Positions 24,751 through 32,188 of a stretch of 32,188 nucleotides of DNA are shown piece after piece. A program made the translations under genes and the position numbers. Source of the stretch: a bacterium (lineage in GTDB: Bacteria > Margulisbacteria > Marinamargulisbacteria > JABIPA01); contig JABIQV010000127.1 in NCBI GenBank assembly GCA_018699495.1, forward strand, positions 1-32,188, given 5' to 3'. Position 1 is the stretch's first letter, and each line of letters starts with the position of its first letter. The notes under the pieces were generated by a model. The model was not told the DNA's origin. It did not search any database and saw only the letters and a program-made list of their open reading frames with translations.

Positions 24751-25378
24751 ACTTATATATTCTTTAACCAAAAACCTAAAACCTGTTCGCCGTTTAATAC
24801 ATCCTATTAAACGAGCCGTTATCTGGTTTGTTAGTTCACTTTTGTTTGTGTCTCTTGGAATTTATTGGTCTGGAATTTTACAAAGATTTTCTCCCGAATC
24901 TGCCAATACATTTTTTATTTTAGAAACCATAACTATTTTATGGTTTACATTTTCGACTGCGTGCTTAGCGTTTCTTTTAAGTGTGCCTGGTCGATTCAAA
25001 CCACGTATGATTGGGTATGCATTGGTCCCTCTACTGAGTTGGGTTGGGCTGTTATTTATCCAAAACGGGGCTTTTTTTCCTGTATTTTCTGTTAAGATTC
25101 TCTCATCCGTACCAGGAGGGAGTTGTGCTAGAGATCTTGCCACTCTTTGTGTTGTTCCTGCTCTTATTATTTTTTCTATGCTTCGCTTGGCGAGCCCTCA
25201 AAAAAGATCCCTCATTGGGTATGTCGGATTACTTTCCAGTTTTGGGTTAGCGGCGTTTGGCCTTCAATTTATTTGTGGTGCACTATCATCGCCAGTACAT
25301 GTTTTAATGTTTCATGTTTCTCCTGCTGTGGGATTATCTCTTTTAGGACTGTTTTTTGGAAAAGTTCTTATAAAATAA
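24737..25378 (+). CDS. nrsF: NrsF/DUF1109-type membrane anti-sigma factor
   Basis: 213 residues with six membrane helices and a short cytoplasmic N-terminus (METTKLIYSLTKNLKPVRR) that would hold the sigma factor. I start it at the ATG at 24737, which has AGGAG at a 6-base spacing; the ATG at 24731 touches that site. The family pattern in the second half is visible: Cys in the periplasmic loop before helix 4 (GGSCARDLATLCVV), a conserved LRLASPQKRS turn, and Cys near FGLQFICGALSSPVHVLMFH. In Caulobacter, two conserved cysteines of NrsF are needed for the stress response. It overlaps the sigma gene by 14 bases, so synthesis is coupled. Confidence 0.88.
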   Translation: METTKLIYSLTKNLKPVRRLIHPIKRAVIWFVSSLLFVSLGIYWSGILQRFSPESANTFFILETITILWFTFSTACLAFLLSVPGRFKPRMIGYALVPLLSWVGLLFIQNGAFFPVFSVKILSSVPGGSCARDLATLCVVPALIIFSMLRLASPQKRSLIGYVGLLSSFGLAAFGLQFICGALSSPVHVLMFHVSPAVGLSLLGLFFGKVLIK

Positions 25379-25416
25379 CCGCTCCACCGCACCTTCCAAG
25401 ACATGTCTAAACGTGT

Positions 25417-25428
25417 CGTTAGCTAACG
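25417..25428. repeat. 12-bp perfect palindrome between convergent genes
   Basis: CGTTAGCTAACG lies between the ends of nrsF and the ADP-ribosyltransferase-like gene. It is followed by a T-rich stretch on the plus strand (GATTTTATGTTT) and could be a weak terminator for nrsF. Confidence 0.35.
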
Positions 25429-25450
25429 TTATGATTTTATGTTTAATTCT

Positions 25451-26389
25451 TCACCTATTCATGTCACGGCACTCGACGATATGTATCTGCCTATTTTCTA
25501 AACCATAATTTTTTTTTATCGCTATAATTTCAAAATTAGTTGGCATAACCACCCAACTTTTTTCGGATAAGAAGATTGAAAATGGATCTGCAGATACGGC
25601 ATCCAACGTTTCTAATTTAAAGATTACTGGGACCGTATTTTCTTCAAACTGGACACATCGTTCAGCGTCTTCAAGTGATTCACTCGTGTTTATAAATCCT
25701 CTTTCAGAAAAAAGAGCGCCTACTTCTAAACGAGAACAAAGTGCTTTTGACATATCATCTCCTCTATAAAAAAAACGAGGCTGTAACCTTTGTTTTAATG
25801 AAGTGTTATCGGACTCTCTGAAATTATTTATTGCCTGTGAGATCATTAAAATATGCTGTAAGATATCCCTAACTTTTCCCGAGAATGGCCGATCTGTATC
25901 GTACGCGCCTACTCGATCTCTAAATTTTTCTAACTCCCCTCTCATTAAACAATTTGTAAACTGATGTAATCCAGCTGAATATGATTCTGCCACCGACTTT
26001 AAAACATTAAAACTCTCGATTCTATCGGATAAAAAAAGAGTTTTTCTCTTCACTGATTGAGTATATGTTTCGATAAATTGTGTCGATAACGTCAAGGATT
26101 TAAATTCAATGTCATCAATTATTTCATCAAGAGACATAAGATCATTTGTTTCGGTGCCAACGTATAATTTTCCATCGGCTTCTTCGACTCTAAATAGCCT
26201 GTCGCTTACTATCTTTTCTAAATGAGCCCCTATATTTCCAAATTCGGAGCCCACATCATCCGTATATTTATCGTCAGCATAGCGATCGCAAGTGTCTAGT
26301 TCTAACGCATTATCTCTATGGATTTTCGCTAAACTATCATGAGAGCCCCCACCCGAGATCTCTTTTGATGACAAATGTTGTTCGTCCAT
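25451..26389 (-). CDS. ADP-ribosyltransferase-fold protein with altered catalytic Glu motif
   Basis: 312 residues. The N-terminal 100 are acidic and low in complexity. From about 137 the layout fits R-S-E type ADP-ribosyltransferases: YSAGLHQFTNCLMRG (137-151; family Y..gY..iN..LRg), a helical stretch, FFYRGDD (206-212, the NAD-binding Arg209), GALFSERGFINTS (224-236, the F..GF.STS motif with INTS for STS), then VIFKLE and SEKSWVVMP (275-283), which stands where the family has (S)E-x-E-V-L-(L/I)-P. The second, catalytic Glu appears to be Ser278. There is no signal peptide. It follows the alpha-carbonic anhydrase gene by 42 bases on the same strand with a weak ribosome binding site. It may be a toxin or effector relative, active in an unusual way or inactive. 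The family call is from motif layout by eye. Confidence 0.6.
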   Translation of the reverse strand: MDEQHLSSKEISGGGSHDSLAKIHRDNALELDTCDRYADDKYTDDVGSEFGNIGAHLEKIVSDRLFRVEEADGKLYVGTETNDLMSLDEIIDDIEFKSLTLSTQFIETYTQSVKRKTLFLSDRIESFNVLKSVAESYSAGLHQFTNCLMRGELEKFRDRVGAYDTDRPFSGKVRDILQHILMISQAINNFRESDNTSLKQRLQPRFFYRGDDMSKALCSRLEVGALFSERGFINTSESLEDAERCVQFEENTVPVIFKLETLDAVSADPFSIFLSEKSWVVMPTNFEIIAIKKNYGLENRQIHIVECRDMNR

Positions 26390-26431
26390 GCTGACATTAC
26401 CGCCCTTTTTTTAGCTTTTACTCTAGTAGAC

Positions 26432-27163
26432 TTAGTCCTTTTCTATTATTTCCCGACCGTTAATATCTTGAATATCTCTATTATTTTTATGCATTGCGCC
26501 TTGAACCATACCAATTTGACTTTTTGATAATTCTGGAGAATCTTTTAAAACAACCCACGTCACATCTTCTGTATATGGAGGTGTCGTTAAAGATCCCGAA
26601 TACGTGTAAAAAGATTTTGATCCAGGCATGAGGTCCATGGCATTAATATTTTCTTTAAAGGCTCGTTTTTCGCCTTTCTTTTTCGGCAGTTCCCCTAAAG
26701 AATCAAAACTGGTATTTGTTTTTCCTTCTTCATACAAAACACCGACCACAGCTAATTTCCCGTCTTTCGCTTTATGAACGAAATGAGCCTCCACTGGATA
26801 TGATTTACCGTCAATAACGTGTTCACTAGTATGATGAAAATGGATTTGAAGTAAGTCAAATTCTTTATCATTAACTGTAATCGTTTGTCCTTTAGTGACA
26901 CCAAGTTGAACCGTATGACCAAGATTCTCAATTGTCGCTAAGCTCCCTTTATAATTAAATGTAACTGACGTCTGATTTTCTTTTTCAATACTATTTATAA
27001 TGTTAATTGGAGATTGGCTCATCATATTTTCTGCCAACGGAGTCGACATTTCGTGCACCACGTCTTCTTTTCCAGATTGAACCTGACCCTCTGTTGCTTC
27101 CGCATATACGGCACACCCAATTAAACCGATGCACATCATTTTTATTAATTTACTTTTTGACAT
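26432..27163 (-). CDS. Alpha-class carbonic anhydrase, exported
   Basis: 243 residues with an N-terminal signal sequence (basic SKSK, hydrophobic core to about residue 22, AEA cleavage region), so it acts in the periplasm on CO2 and bicarbonate. The zinc ligands are His108, His110 (QIHFH) and His127 (EAHFVH); the proton-shuttle His83 (NLGH) and the Thr of SLTTPPYTE are present. QSPINI at 50-55 is conserved. Odd: the stretch that normally precedes QSPINI, with WGY..G..GP..W, is replaced by a short Met/Glu-rich linker, and the usual disulfide cysteines are absent from the mature part. GGGAG lies 7 bases before the ATG. It leads a possible two-gene unit with the ADP-ribosyltransferase-like gene. 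Confidence 0.93.
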   Translation of the reverse strand: MSKSKLIKMMCIGLIGCAVYAEATEGQVQSGKEDVVHEMSTPLAENMMSQSPINIINSIEKENQTSVTFNYKGSLATIENLGHTVQLGVTKGQTITVNDKEFDLLQIHFHHTSEHVIDGKSYPVEAHFVHKAKDGKLAVVGVLYEEGKTNTSFDSLGELPKKKGEKRAFKENINAMDLMPGSKSFYTYSGSLTTPPYTEDVTWVVLKDSPELSKSQIGMVQGAMHKNNRDIQDINGREIIEKD

Positions 27164-27434
27164 ATTTTTCTCCCTATTTATTTAATCGTATAGGCCTATA
27201 CCTCCACCGTTAAATTGTTAAACATACATATATTCTCGTTGAGTCGTTTAATAGTTGGATATTTTTTTATATCGTTTTTAATTAATTTAGGAATTTAATA
27301 GGTCATGCTATTTTAGAATACCTACATGTTGTCTCCCAGGTATGAATTTGCTCGATTGAGTGAAGATTACCCATCATCGTGAAGAATTTTCAAAGTTATT
27401 AGATGAAGTATATTTAAAAGAGAGGGGCCTCAAA

Positions 27435-28853
27435 TTAGCATTCAACACCATGAACGGCTAAACCGCCTAGGCTTGTTTCTTTATAGGTCCGATGCATATC
27501 TTCGCCGGTTTTTTTCATTGTTTTTATTACCCGGTCTAAAGATACTTTTCGATAACTCAACGTTCGTTTTAAAGCTAAGTGAGCGGCATTTACCGCCTTT
27601 ATTGCGCCCATCGCATTTCGTTCGATACATGGAATTTGCACGAGACCCTTAATAGGATCACATGTCATCCCTAAATGGTGCTCCATCGCAATTTCGGCAG
27701 CACACTCTACTTGTTCTGGATTCCCCCCTAATAAAGCGGTCAACCCTGCAGCTGCCATGGAACTAGCCACTCCGACCTCACCTTGGCATCCCATTTCGGC
27801 GCCAGAAATGGATGCATTTTCTTTAAACAGCATACCTACGGCACCAGCTGTGAAAAAAAATATGCTTAAATCTTCTTTTGTTAACGATTTTTCAAATTTA
27901 TCAAAGTAATGGAGTACAGACGGAATGACTCCAGAAGCGCCGTTTGTTGGGGCTGTCACAACACGCCCCCCGGCTGCATTTTCTTCGTTTACCGCAATTG
28001 CAAACATCGACAACCAATCCATGCCAATCGTCGATTTATTTACTTTTGTGTTTGTAATTAATTCGTTATGAAGATCTTTTGCTCGACGAAAAACGTTTAG
28101 ACCCCCAGGTAACACACCTTCTGCCTCGATACCTCTCTTTACACAAGACTTCATTACATTCCACATCATATTTAATTTGTCGTCAATTTGAGAGGCCGTG
28201 TAGAGAGACAATTCGTTTTCACGAACTATGTCGCTAATCGATAGTTTGTTGGATTCAGCTATGTCTAATAAATCATTCCCATTAGAATAAACATGAGGAA
28301 GGCTGCCCCGTTTAGGGATAGGCCCGCTACTTTGGCGACTATCCTTCTTCGTTCTATTTAAACCTCGAGAAAATATAGGGTCGTTTTTGTCATTTAAAAT
28401 AGGAGCTTTAACAATACTTCCTCCGCCAACAGAGTAATATGTTTCACATTTAATCGTTTTTTCAGCCCCATCAAAAGCTGTAAACGTTAATGTATTTGGA
28501 TGACTCCCTTTAACAAAGGTTTTGTCCCATATAATATCTTTATCATAGTTAAAGGAAATAGTTTGTGAATTTCCGAGTTTTAACGTCTGTTGATTGGTGA
28601 CTCGTTCTATAATTGTTTGATACAACGATTCGTCTACCTGTTCTGGCGTTTCTCCCATAAGTCCCAATAAAACAGCGCGATCTGTTCCATGTCCTTTCCC
28701 TGTTAAACAGAGCGACCCGTTCAACCGAATTGAAAGTCTTTGAATATTAAGACCGTTTTCCCCATCTATAAATGATTTTGCGGCTTTCATTGGTCCCACC
28801 GTATGAGAACTCGAAGGGCCTATTCCAATTTTAAATAGCTCAAAAATACTCAT
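27435..28853 (-). CDS. sdaA: Iron-sulfur L-serine dehydratase (single chain)
   Basis: 472 residues, full length for the single-chain enzyme that turns L-serine into pyruvate and ammonia with a [4Fe-4S] cluster. The N-terminal beta domain starts with [21 protein letters not shown]. The catalytic domain has [19 protein letters not shown], and the three cluster cysteines lie in [16 protein letters not shown] and [10 protein letters not shown]. The protein ends precisely on Cys472 (VHGVEC); in the Legionella enzyme the C-terminal Cys folds back into the active site and ligates the cluster in the resting state, and this protein keeps that arrangement. It is divergent from the beta-carbonic anhydrase gene. 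The ATG has no strong ribosome binding site (only AGAGGG 6-7 bases upstream). Confidence 0.96.
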   Translation of the reverse strand: MSIFELFKIGIGPSSSHTVGPMKAAKSFIDGENGLNIQRLSIRLNGSLCLTGKGHGTDRAVLLGLMGETPEQVDESLYQTIIERVTNQQTLKLGNSQTISFNYDKDIIWDKTFVKGSHPNTLTFTAFDGAEKTIKCETYYSVGGGSIVKAPILNDKNDPIFSRGLNRTKKDSRQSSGPIPKRGSLPHVYSNGNDLLDIAESNKLSISDIVRENELSLYTASQIDDKLNMMWNVMKSCVKRGIEAEGVLPGGLNVFRRAKDLHNELITNTKVNKSTIGMDWLSMFAIAVNEENAAGGRVVTAPTNGASGVIPSVLHYFDKFEKSLTKEDLSIFFFTAGAVGMLFKENASISGAEMGCQGEVGVASSMAAAGLTALLGGNPEQVECAAEIAMEHHLGMTCDPIKGLVQIPCIERNAMGAIKAVNAAHLALKRTLSYRKVSLDRVIKTMKKTGEDMHRTYKETSLGGLAVHGVEC

Positions 28854-29030
28854 ATAAACCCTCTACTAATTTTGGGAATCGTCTACATAACTAAACGATA
28901 CCTCTAAAAATTCATAATAACATATTCATAAGGTATAAAATATTATTGCCTTCATTCATGGATAATATAAAGATAAAATCATTAAAAAATTGGAAAATCT
29001 AAAAAAGACTCGATACACTAGCTGTTAGAC

Positions 29031-29678
29031 ATGGAAAACTTAAAAAAATATTCTTATCAAAATCTTTTAGCGAACAATAAAAATTGGGCGGCTAAAAAAA
29101 CGAACGCATCTCCAACCTATTTCCCCAATTTGGCAAAAGGTCAGTCTCCAGAATTTTTATACATCGGATGTAGTGACAGTAGACTCCCAATTAATGTTAT
29201 GACAAACACAGACCCTGGCCATATATTTTTGCATCGAAACATAGCAAACATGGTTCATCAACATGACACAAATCTTGAATCGGTTCTTGAATATGCGATA
29301 CATTCGCTGCATGTTAAAACGATCATTGTTGCAGGTCATCATAAATGTGGTGGCGTAGCTGCTGCTCTAGGCCCTAAATCTGAAGGTGTTATTGACGATT
29401 GGATTTCTCCTATTCGGTCTGTTTATGCCAACAATAAAAAAGAATTAGATGAACACATATGTACAGCCGATCGACTATCTGAATTAAACGTAATTGCTCA
29501 AATTAAATCGTTAACTCAAACGCGCCCTTTTTTAAAAGCACTTAGCACCAAAAATACGCCTAATCTTGTTGGATGGGTTTTACAGCTAGAAACGGGGTTA
29601 ATTAAAGACATTCCATTACCTTTAGATGAATGGAAAAAAGATGAGATTTTACCTCAAACTTTCGTCAACACTCCATAA
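29031..29678 (+). CDS. can: Beta-class carbonic anhydrase, cytosolic
   Basis: 215 residues of the beta-carbonic anhydrase family. Zinc ligands are Cys47 (CSDSR, with the Asp49-Arg51 dyad), His103 and Cys106 (GHHKCGG). There is no signal peptide. The sequence HRNIANMV and the C-terminal VGWVLQLETGLIKDIP are family hallmarks, and the overall pattern resembles E. coli Can. With the exported alpha enzyme 2 kb away the organism holds two unrelated carbonic anhydrases for two compartments. Bicarbonate made here would serve carboxylases. It is divergent from sdaA; no strong ribosome binding site precedes the ATG. Confidence 0.94.
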   Translation: MENLKKYSYQNLLANNKNWAAKKTNASPTYFPNLAKGQSPEFLYIGCSDSRLPINVMTNTDPGHIFLHRNIANMVHQHDTNLESVLEYAIHSLHVKTIIVAGHHKCGGVAAALGPKSEGVIDDWISPIRSVYANNKKELDEHICTADRLSELNVIAQIKSLTQTRPFLKALSTKNTPNLVGWVLQLETGLIKDIPLPLDEWKKDEILPQTFVNTP

Positions 29679-29964
29679 TTTTTAGATAGTTACCTAGAAA
29701 TTTTAATTCGTTTTATCTCTAAAATATTTTGTTGAAAAATTCTATATTTGCCCCCCCTCAGGGTCGAACTAGGCATTCAACATTTATCAAATGCCCACTT
29801 TTCTTTGGGCTTAAACATTTAAATTTAAATTTTCCTATCAATTCATAAAAATAACGTTTGTAAGCCAATTTTCAAACCTAGAATCAAAAACATTATGTTC
29901 CATTTATCCTTATCATTTATATCTAATAATTTAAAACTCTATTTGTATATGAAGGAATTATTTA

Positions 29965-30041
29965 TGGTGGGCGGTACAAGAATCGAACTTGTGACCTCTT
30001 GCATGTCAAGCAAGCACTCTAGCCAACTGAGCTAACCGCCC
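29965..30041 (-). tRNA. tRNA-Val (anticodon GAC), CCA encoded
   Basis: The minus strand folds into a full cloverleaf: acceptor GGGCGGT paired with ACCGCCC, D arm AGCTCAGTTGGCTAGAGT, anticodon stem CTTGC/GCAAG with loop TTGACAT (anticodon GAC), T arm with GTTCGAT, discriminator A, then a genomically encoded CCA at 29967-29965. Total 77 bases. It reads GUC and GUU valine codons. Confidence 0.97.
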
Positions 30042-30183
30042 CTCGTGTAACATTACCCAATAGGCACTGTCCAAGAAGAAGAATTATTGTACCATTTAGT
30101 ATTCTGTTTGAGGAGCTTGAAATGTCGACTGTTGAAATGGAAAACAACTCAATGAATTGACATACCTTTGAAGTAATAATTAT

Positions 30184-30807
30184 ATGCAATATGGGTGTGG
30201 GTTTTCTTCTCCGAATAAGTGGATAAACTTTGATGCGTCTCCCACTCTTCGTTTTGAACAAATACCTGTACTTGGCAAACTATTAACACGACGTTCTTCT
30301 CACAAAACATCGCGATTTCCAAAAAATATGAAATATGGAAATATTATAAATGGATTACCTCTACAAAAAGAATCGGTATCCCTAGTTTATTGCTCTCATG
30401 TCTTAGAACATTTGTCTTTAGACGATTGTAGAAAATCTATTCAAAATACATATGATTTACTTAAAAAGGGAGGGACCTTTCGGCTTGTCATGCCAGATTT
30501 GGAACGCCTAATTCAAGATTATAATGAAAGTGATGCTGATAATGCCGCTATAAATTTCATGGATGAATCTCTTTTAGGATTAAAGCAACGTAATTACTCC
30601 GTATCTCGGTTTCTTATAGATTTCTTGGGCGGTAGTAACCATTTATGGCTTTGGGATTTTAAATCATTCAAAAAAGAACTTGAATCTATTGGATTTTCAG
30701 ATGTCCGCCGAGCTAATTTTGGGGATAACAACGACCCAATGTTAAAAGACGTCGAAGAGATATCTCGATGGGATGGCCACCTCGGTATTGAATGTATAAA
30801 ACATTAG
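30184..30807 (+). CDS. Class I SAM-dependent methyltransferase
   Basis: 207 residues of the Methyltransf_11-like group. The SAM-binding motif I is right at the start (YGCG at 3-6, with WINFDASP supplying the acidic ribose-binding residue), motif II is LVYCSHVLEHLS, and the third block is LKKGGTFRLVMPDLERLI. The C-terminal half has ISRWDGHLGIEC. Typical members begin with several more residues before the GCG loop; here an in-frame stop 15 bases upstream rules out an extension, so the first strand is very short. A TTGACA (30157-30162) lies upstream, but a -10 at 17 bases (TTATAT) would overlap the ATG. Substrate unknown; relatives often sit in surface-sugar clusters, but none is present here. 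Confidence 0.8.
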   Translation: MQYGCGFSSPNKWINFDASPTLRFEQIPVLGKLLTRRSSHKTSRFPKNMKYGNIINGLPLQKESVSLVYCSHVLEHLSLDDCRKSIQNTYDLLKKGGTFRLVMPDLERLIQDYNESDADNAAINFMDESLLGLKQRNYSVSRFLIDFLGGSNHLWLWDFKSFKKELESIGFSDVRRANFGDNNDPMLKDVEEISRWDGHLGIECIKH

Positions 30808-31107
30808 CCAATTAAATACGAATAAACCTCCCTAATATCAACTTAATCTGAAAATATTCCAAAAAACTATGATCTCTTTTCTTTAAAAACACAGAATAAT
30901 CAGCTAGTACAAAATTGACCAAATACACATACTCTATATCTTTTTAAGATTAGAATAATAACCACTTTTAATTAAAATATATTGAGAAATATTGAGAAGA
31001 AAAAATAAGGAAACGATAAAAAAGGTGTTGCATTATTAATACCCAAATACAAACGTGGGCGGTTCCCCTGTTGGAAAACCGCCCACTTCAAACTTATAGT
31101 TTACTCG
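30808..31107. other. 300-base gap, nothing coding seen
   Basis: Very AT-rich sequence between the convergent methyltransferase and outer-membrane protein genes. It holds a perfect tandem copy of ATATTGAGAA (30979-30998) and the hairpin at 31055-31086. I see no gene and no promoter pair. Confidence 0.6.
31055..31086 (-). terminator. Terminator of the outer-membrane protein gene
   Basis: A perfect 10-bp GC-rich stem (GTGGGCGGTT at 31055-31064 with AACCGCCCAC at 31077-31086) with a 12-base loop lies 22 bases past the stop codon. On the minus strand a T-rich stretch (GTTTGTATTT) follows. Confidence 0.82.
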
Positions 31108-31632
31108 TTAGAATAAAACTGCAATTTGTACGTTAGATCCACCTAAATACTGTTTTTCAGAAACATCAGTAGTTCCTGTTGTATATGATGTGAATTTAGC
31201 TAGAGTCACAGATCCTCCTAGGAGGATATTCTTAGATGCCGCATATTCAAAGAAAACATATGCTTTTGCATATTTTGCGTCTTCAACATCCAACTCATTC
31301 ATAGTTCCAGTTTTTGTCCCTAAAGACCCACCAAGACCAATCGTTGTATTTGTAGTCATAGCAAAGTTTCTTCTTGCGAAAATAACAGGACTCATTGTCT
31401 CGTCAGAAACACCTTCATTAATAGTTAACCCACCAAAACCAACCGTGTATTCATGGTTGTCTGTGTAATAAGCTAAATCTACCCCACCACCTGCAATTTG
31501 AATAGCCAAACCACTTTGATGAAGTTCACTAAATTGTGACTCGTCTACCTCTAGTCCTGTGATTCCTGCTGCCATTAACGTGCTGCTACCGAACATAATT
31601 GCGATAAGTCCTAAAAGAATTTTCTTTTTCAT
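31108..31632 (-). CDS. Small exported beta-barrel-like outer membrane protein
   Basis: 174 residues. A clear signal peptide (MKKKILLGLIAIMFGSS to about residue 21, AA-G cleavage) is followed by alternating hydrophobic/polar strands rich in Gly, Thr and Ser with short charged turns (GLAIQIAGGG, EYTVGFGGL, TTIGLGGSLG, AKAYVFFEYAA, NILLGGSVTLAKF). The last residues NVQIAVLF end on Phe, the C-terminal signature read by the BAM complex. The size fits an 8-strand barrel. I do not recognise a specific family, and there are no cysteines in the mature part. AAGGAG lies 8 bases before the ATG, a good promoter lies 43 bases further up, and a strong terminator ends it, so it is a single-gene transcript. 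Confidence 0.75.
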   Translation of the reverse strand: MKKKILLGLIAIMFGSSTLMAAGITGLEVDESQFSELHQSGLAIQIAGGGVDLAYYTDNHEYTVGFGGLTINEGVSDETMSPVIFARRNFAMTTNTTIGLGGSLGTKTGTMNELDVEDAKYAKAYVFFEYAASKNILLGGSVTLAKFTSYTTGTTDVSEKQYLGGSNVQIAVLF

Positions 31633-31674
31633 TTATATACTCCTTGCGTATTTTCTATTTTGGATTCATTAAAG

Positions 31675-31703
31675 AGTATCTTATAATTAGACCCTACCCG
31701 CAA
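31675..31703 (-). promoter_or_regulatory. Promoter of the outer-membrane protein gene
   Basis: On the minus strand TTGCGG (31703-31698), a 17-base spacer and GATACT (31680-31675) lie 43 bases before the ATG, giving a leader of about 35 bases that carries the AAGGAG site. Confidence 0.5.
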
Positions 31704-31903
31704 GAAAAAAGCCAGTGTACAATATCGTTAATAACTTAATCCTACACTGTCATCCAATTGCAGCGAAATACAATCACCCCTTTAATTTCCATTTCTTGAA
31801 GATGGTTTCTTCTTTTATATCGCCATTTTTTAAAACCAGCGTACTCAATAGGATCAACACTCCCACCCCCTTACATTATTAATAGAAACATCTATTTTCT
31901 ATA

Positions 31904-31932
31904 TTGACATTGATACTCAGTATCATTATACT
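31904..31932 (+). promoter_or_regulatory. Sigma70 promoter whose spacer is a Fur-like 7-1-7 palindrome
   Basis: Consensus -35 TTGACA (31904-31909), 17-base spacer, -10 TATACT (31927-31932). The perfect palindrome TGATACT-C-AGTATCA (31911-31925) fills the spacer. It matches the Fur 7-1-7 pattern TGATAnTnAnTATCA. A repressor bound here would block RNA polymerase. Confidence 0.75.
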
Positions 31933-32076
31933 GCTCAATCTAAAATTATGAAGGAAGGAAGGAACAACATTTATTAATGCTTAAAATGAGTTAGTTGGGA
32001 GATAAATTATTAAGATAAAAACGCTTACTTTCTCCTCCATTGACATCCATGACTGAGCACCTTAAAATTTGCTTAC

Positions 32077-32091
32077 TGATATTGAGTATCA
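32077..32091 (+). promoter_or_regulatory. Second Fur-like 7-1-7 palindrome
   Basis: TGATATT-G-AGTATCA differs from the upstream copy in the first arm by one base and in the central base. It lies 70 bases before the ATG at 32161. A possible promoter overlaps it (TTGAGT at 32082-32087, TACTCA at 32105-32110), but the -10 is poor. Confidence 0.6.
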
Positions 32092-32160
32092 AAATCAAAA
32101 TAAATACTCATCATAAGCGAAAAAAATTAAATACTACTTACTGTTACAAAGGACAAGACG

Positions 32161-32188
32161 ATGAAAAAAACACTATTATTTTTAACAC
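32161..32188 (+). CDS. Start of an exported protein gene (cut by the window edge)
   Basis: Only nine codons are visible: MKKTLLFLT. A basic start followed by a hydrophobic run is the beginning of a signal peptide. AAAGGA lies 8 bases before the ATG. The two Fur-like operators upstream suggest an iron- or metal-regulated surface or periplasmic protein, which is inference. Confidence 0.6.

Larger units (their letters stand above)
31633..32160. other. 528-base control region with Fur-like operators
   Basis: Between the divergent outer-membrane protein and exported protein genes. Seen: the minus-strand promoter near 31675-31703, an inverted repeat CAGTGTA/TACACTG (about 31712-31748), the operator-promoter at 31904-31932 and a second operator at 32077-32091. 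The 230 bases between the first plus-strand promoter and the ATG at 32161 hold only very short frames, so either a long leader, a small RNA or a short peptide (9 codons from 31950) is made there. Confidence 0.5.

Noticed and set aside
27360-27461. Plus-strand frame of about 33 codons starting at GTG, antisense to the end of sdaA
   Set aside because: Protein-like start (KITHHREEFSKLLDEVYL), but no ribosome binding site and the last part only mirrors sdaA. At most a decayed fragment.
31751-31879. Minus-strand frame of about 42 codons rich in Lys/Arg in the last control region
   Set aside because: No in-frame start with a ribosome binding site until its last third; no family recognised; could be a remnant but cannot be supported.
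1-32188. CRISPR array, insertion sequence, phage genes or integrase
   Set aside because: No regularly spaced repeats and no transposase, integrase or phage structural gene seen; tRNA-Val shows no flanking partial duplicate in the window.

Overview
The window comes from an AT-rich, Gram-negative, oxygen-respiring bacterium. The evidence is LpxB (lipid A synthesis), a small beta-barrel-like exported protein ending in Phe, a periplasmic-type carbonic anhydrase and a cbb3 oxidase. Shine-Dalgarno sites are often strong (AGGAGG before nrdB and doxX), GTG and TTG starts are common, and the one tRNA encodes its own CCA. I cannot fix the phylum from sequence alone. A lineage near Cyanobacteria/Margulisbacteria is a guess from the RRM protein plus LpxB style. 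The cbb3 cluster has a layout I know best from Bacteroidota, but the ribosome binding sites and encoded CCA argue against that phylum for the host.

Layout. 1-480: end of an RRM RNA-binding protein and a strong terminator. 483-8000: housekeeping and lipid genes: a diacylglycerol/sphingosine kinase-type protein, a formyltransferase, glutathionyl-hydroquinone reductase, lpxB, the 50S assembly GTPase rbgA, an M29 aminopeptidase, and nrdB with a tyrosyl-radical site. 8366-11959: a 1197-residue protein that I read as a very divergent, probably inactive relative of phosphoenolpyruvate carboxylase; this is the most unusual gene here. 12192-20273: the cbb3 oxidase cluster ccoI-ccoS / ccoNO (fused)-ccoQ-ccoP (one haem)-ccoG-SafE-like membrane protein. 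20378-23090: a sulfide/persulfide module of persulfide dioxygenase-type hydrolase, TauE/SafE exporter and membrane rhodanese, divergent from a CsoR/CstR-type repressor, with palindromes in the shared intergenic region. 23451-25378: DoxX, an ECF sigma factor and its NrsF-type anti-sigma factor, with a candidate autoregulatory promoter. 25451-29678: an ADP-ribosyltransferase-like protein lacking the usual catalytic Glu, alpha- and beta-carbonic anhydrases, and an iron-sulfur L-serine dehydratase. 29965-32188: tRNA-Val(GAC), a SAM methyltransferase, a small outer-membrane-like protein, and a control region with two Fur-like 7-1-7 palindromes ahead of an exported protein cut by the window edge.

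How the parts fit. The cbb3 oxidase gives high-affinity oxygen respiration. The neighbouring thiol/persulfide genes would keep sulfide, which inhibits haem-copper oxidases, under control, and CcoI supplies copper. The sigma/NrsF/DoxX block fits a metal or redox stress response. Two carbonic anhydrases in different compartments handle CO2/bicarbonate. The links between blocks are inferred from gene neighbourhood, not shown by the sequence.
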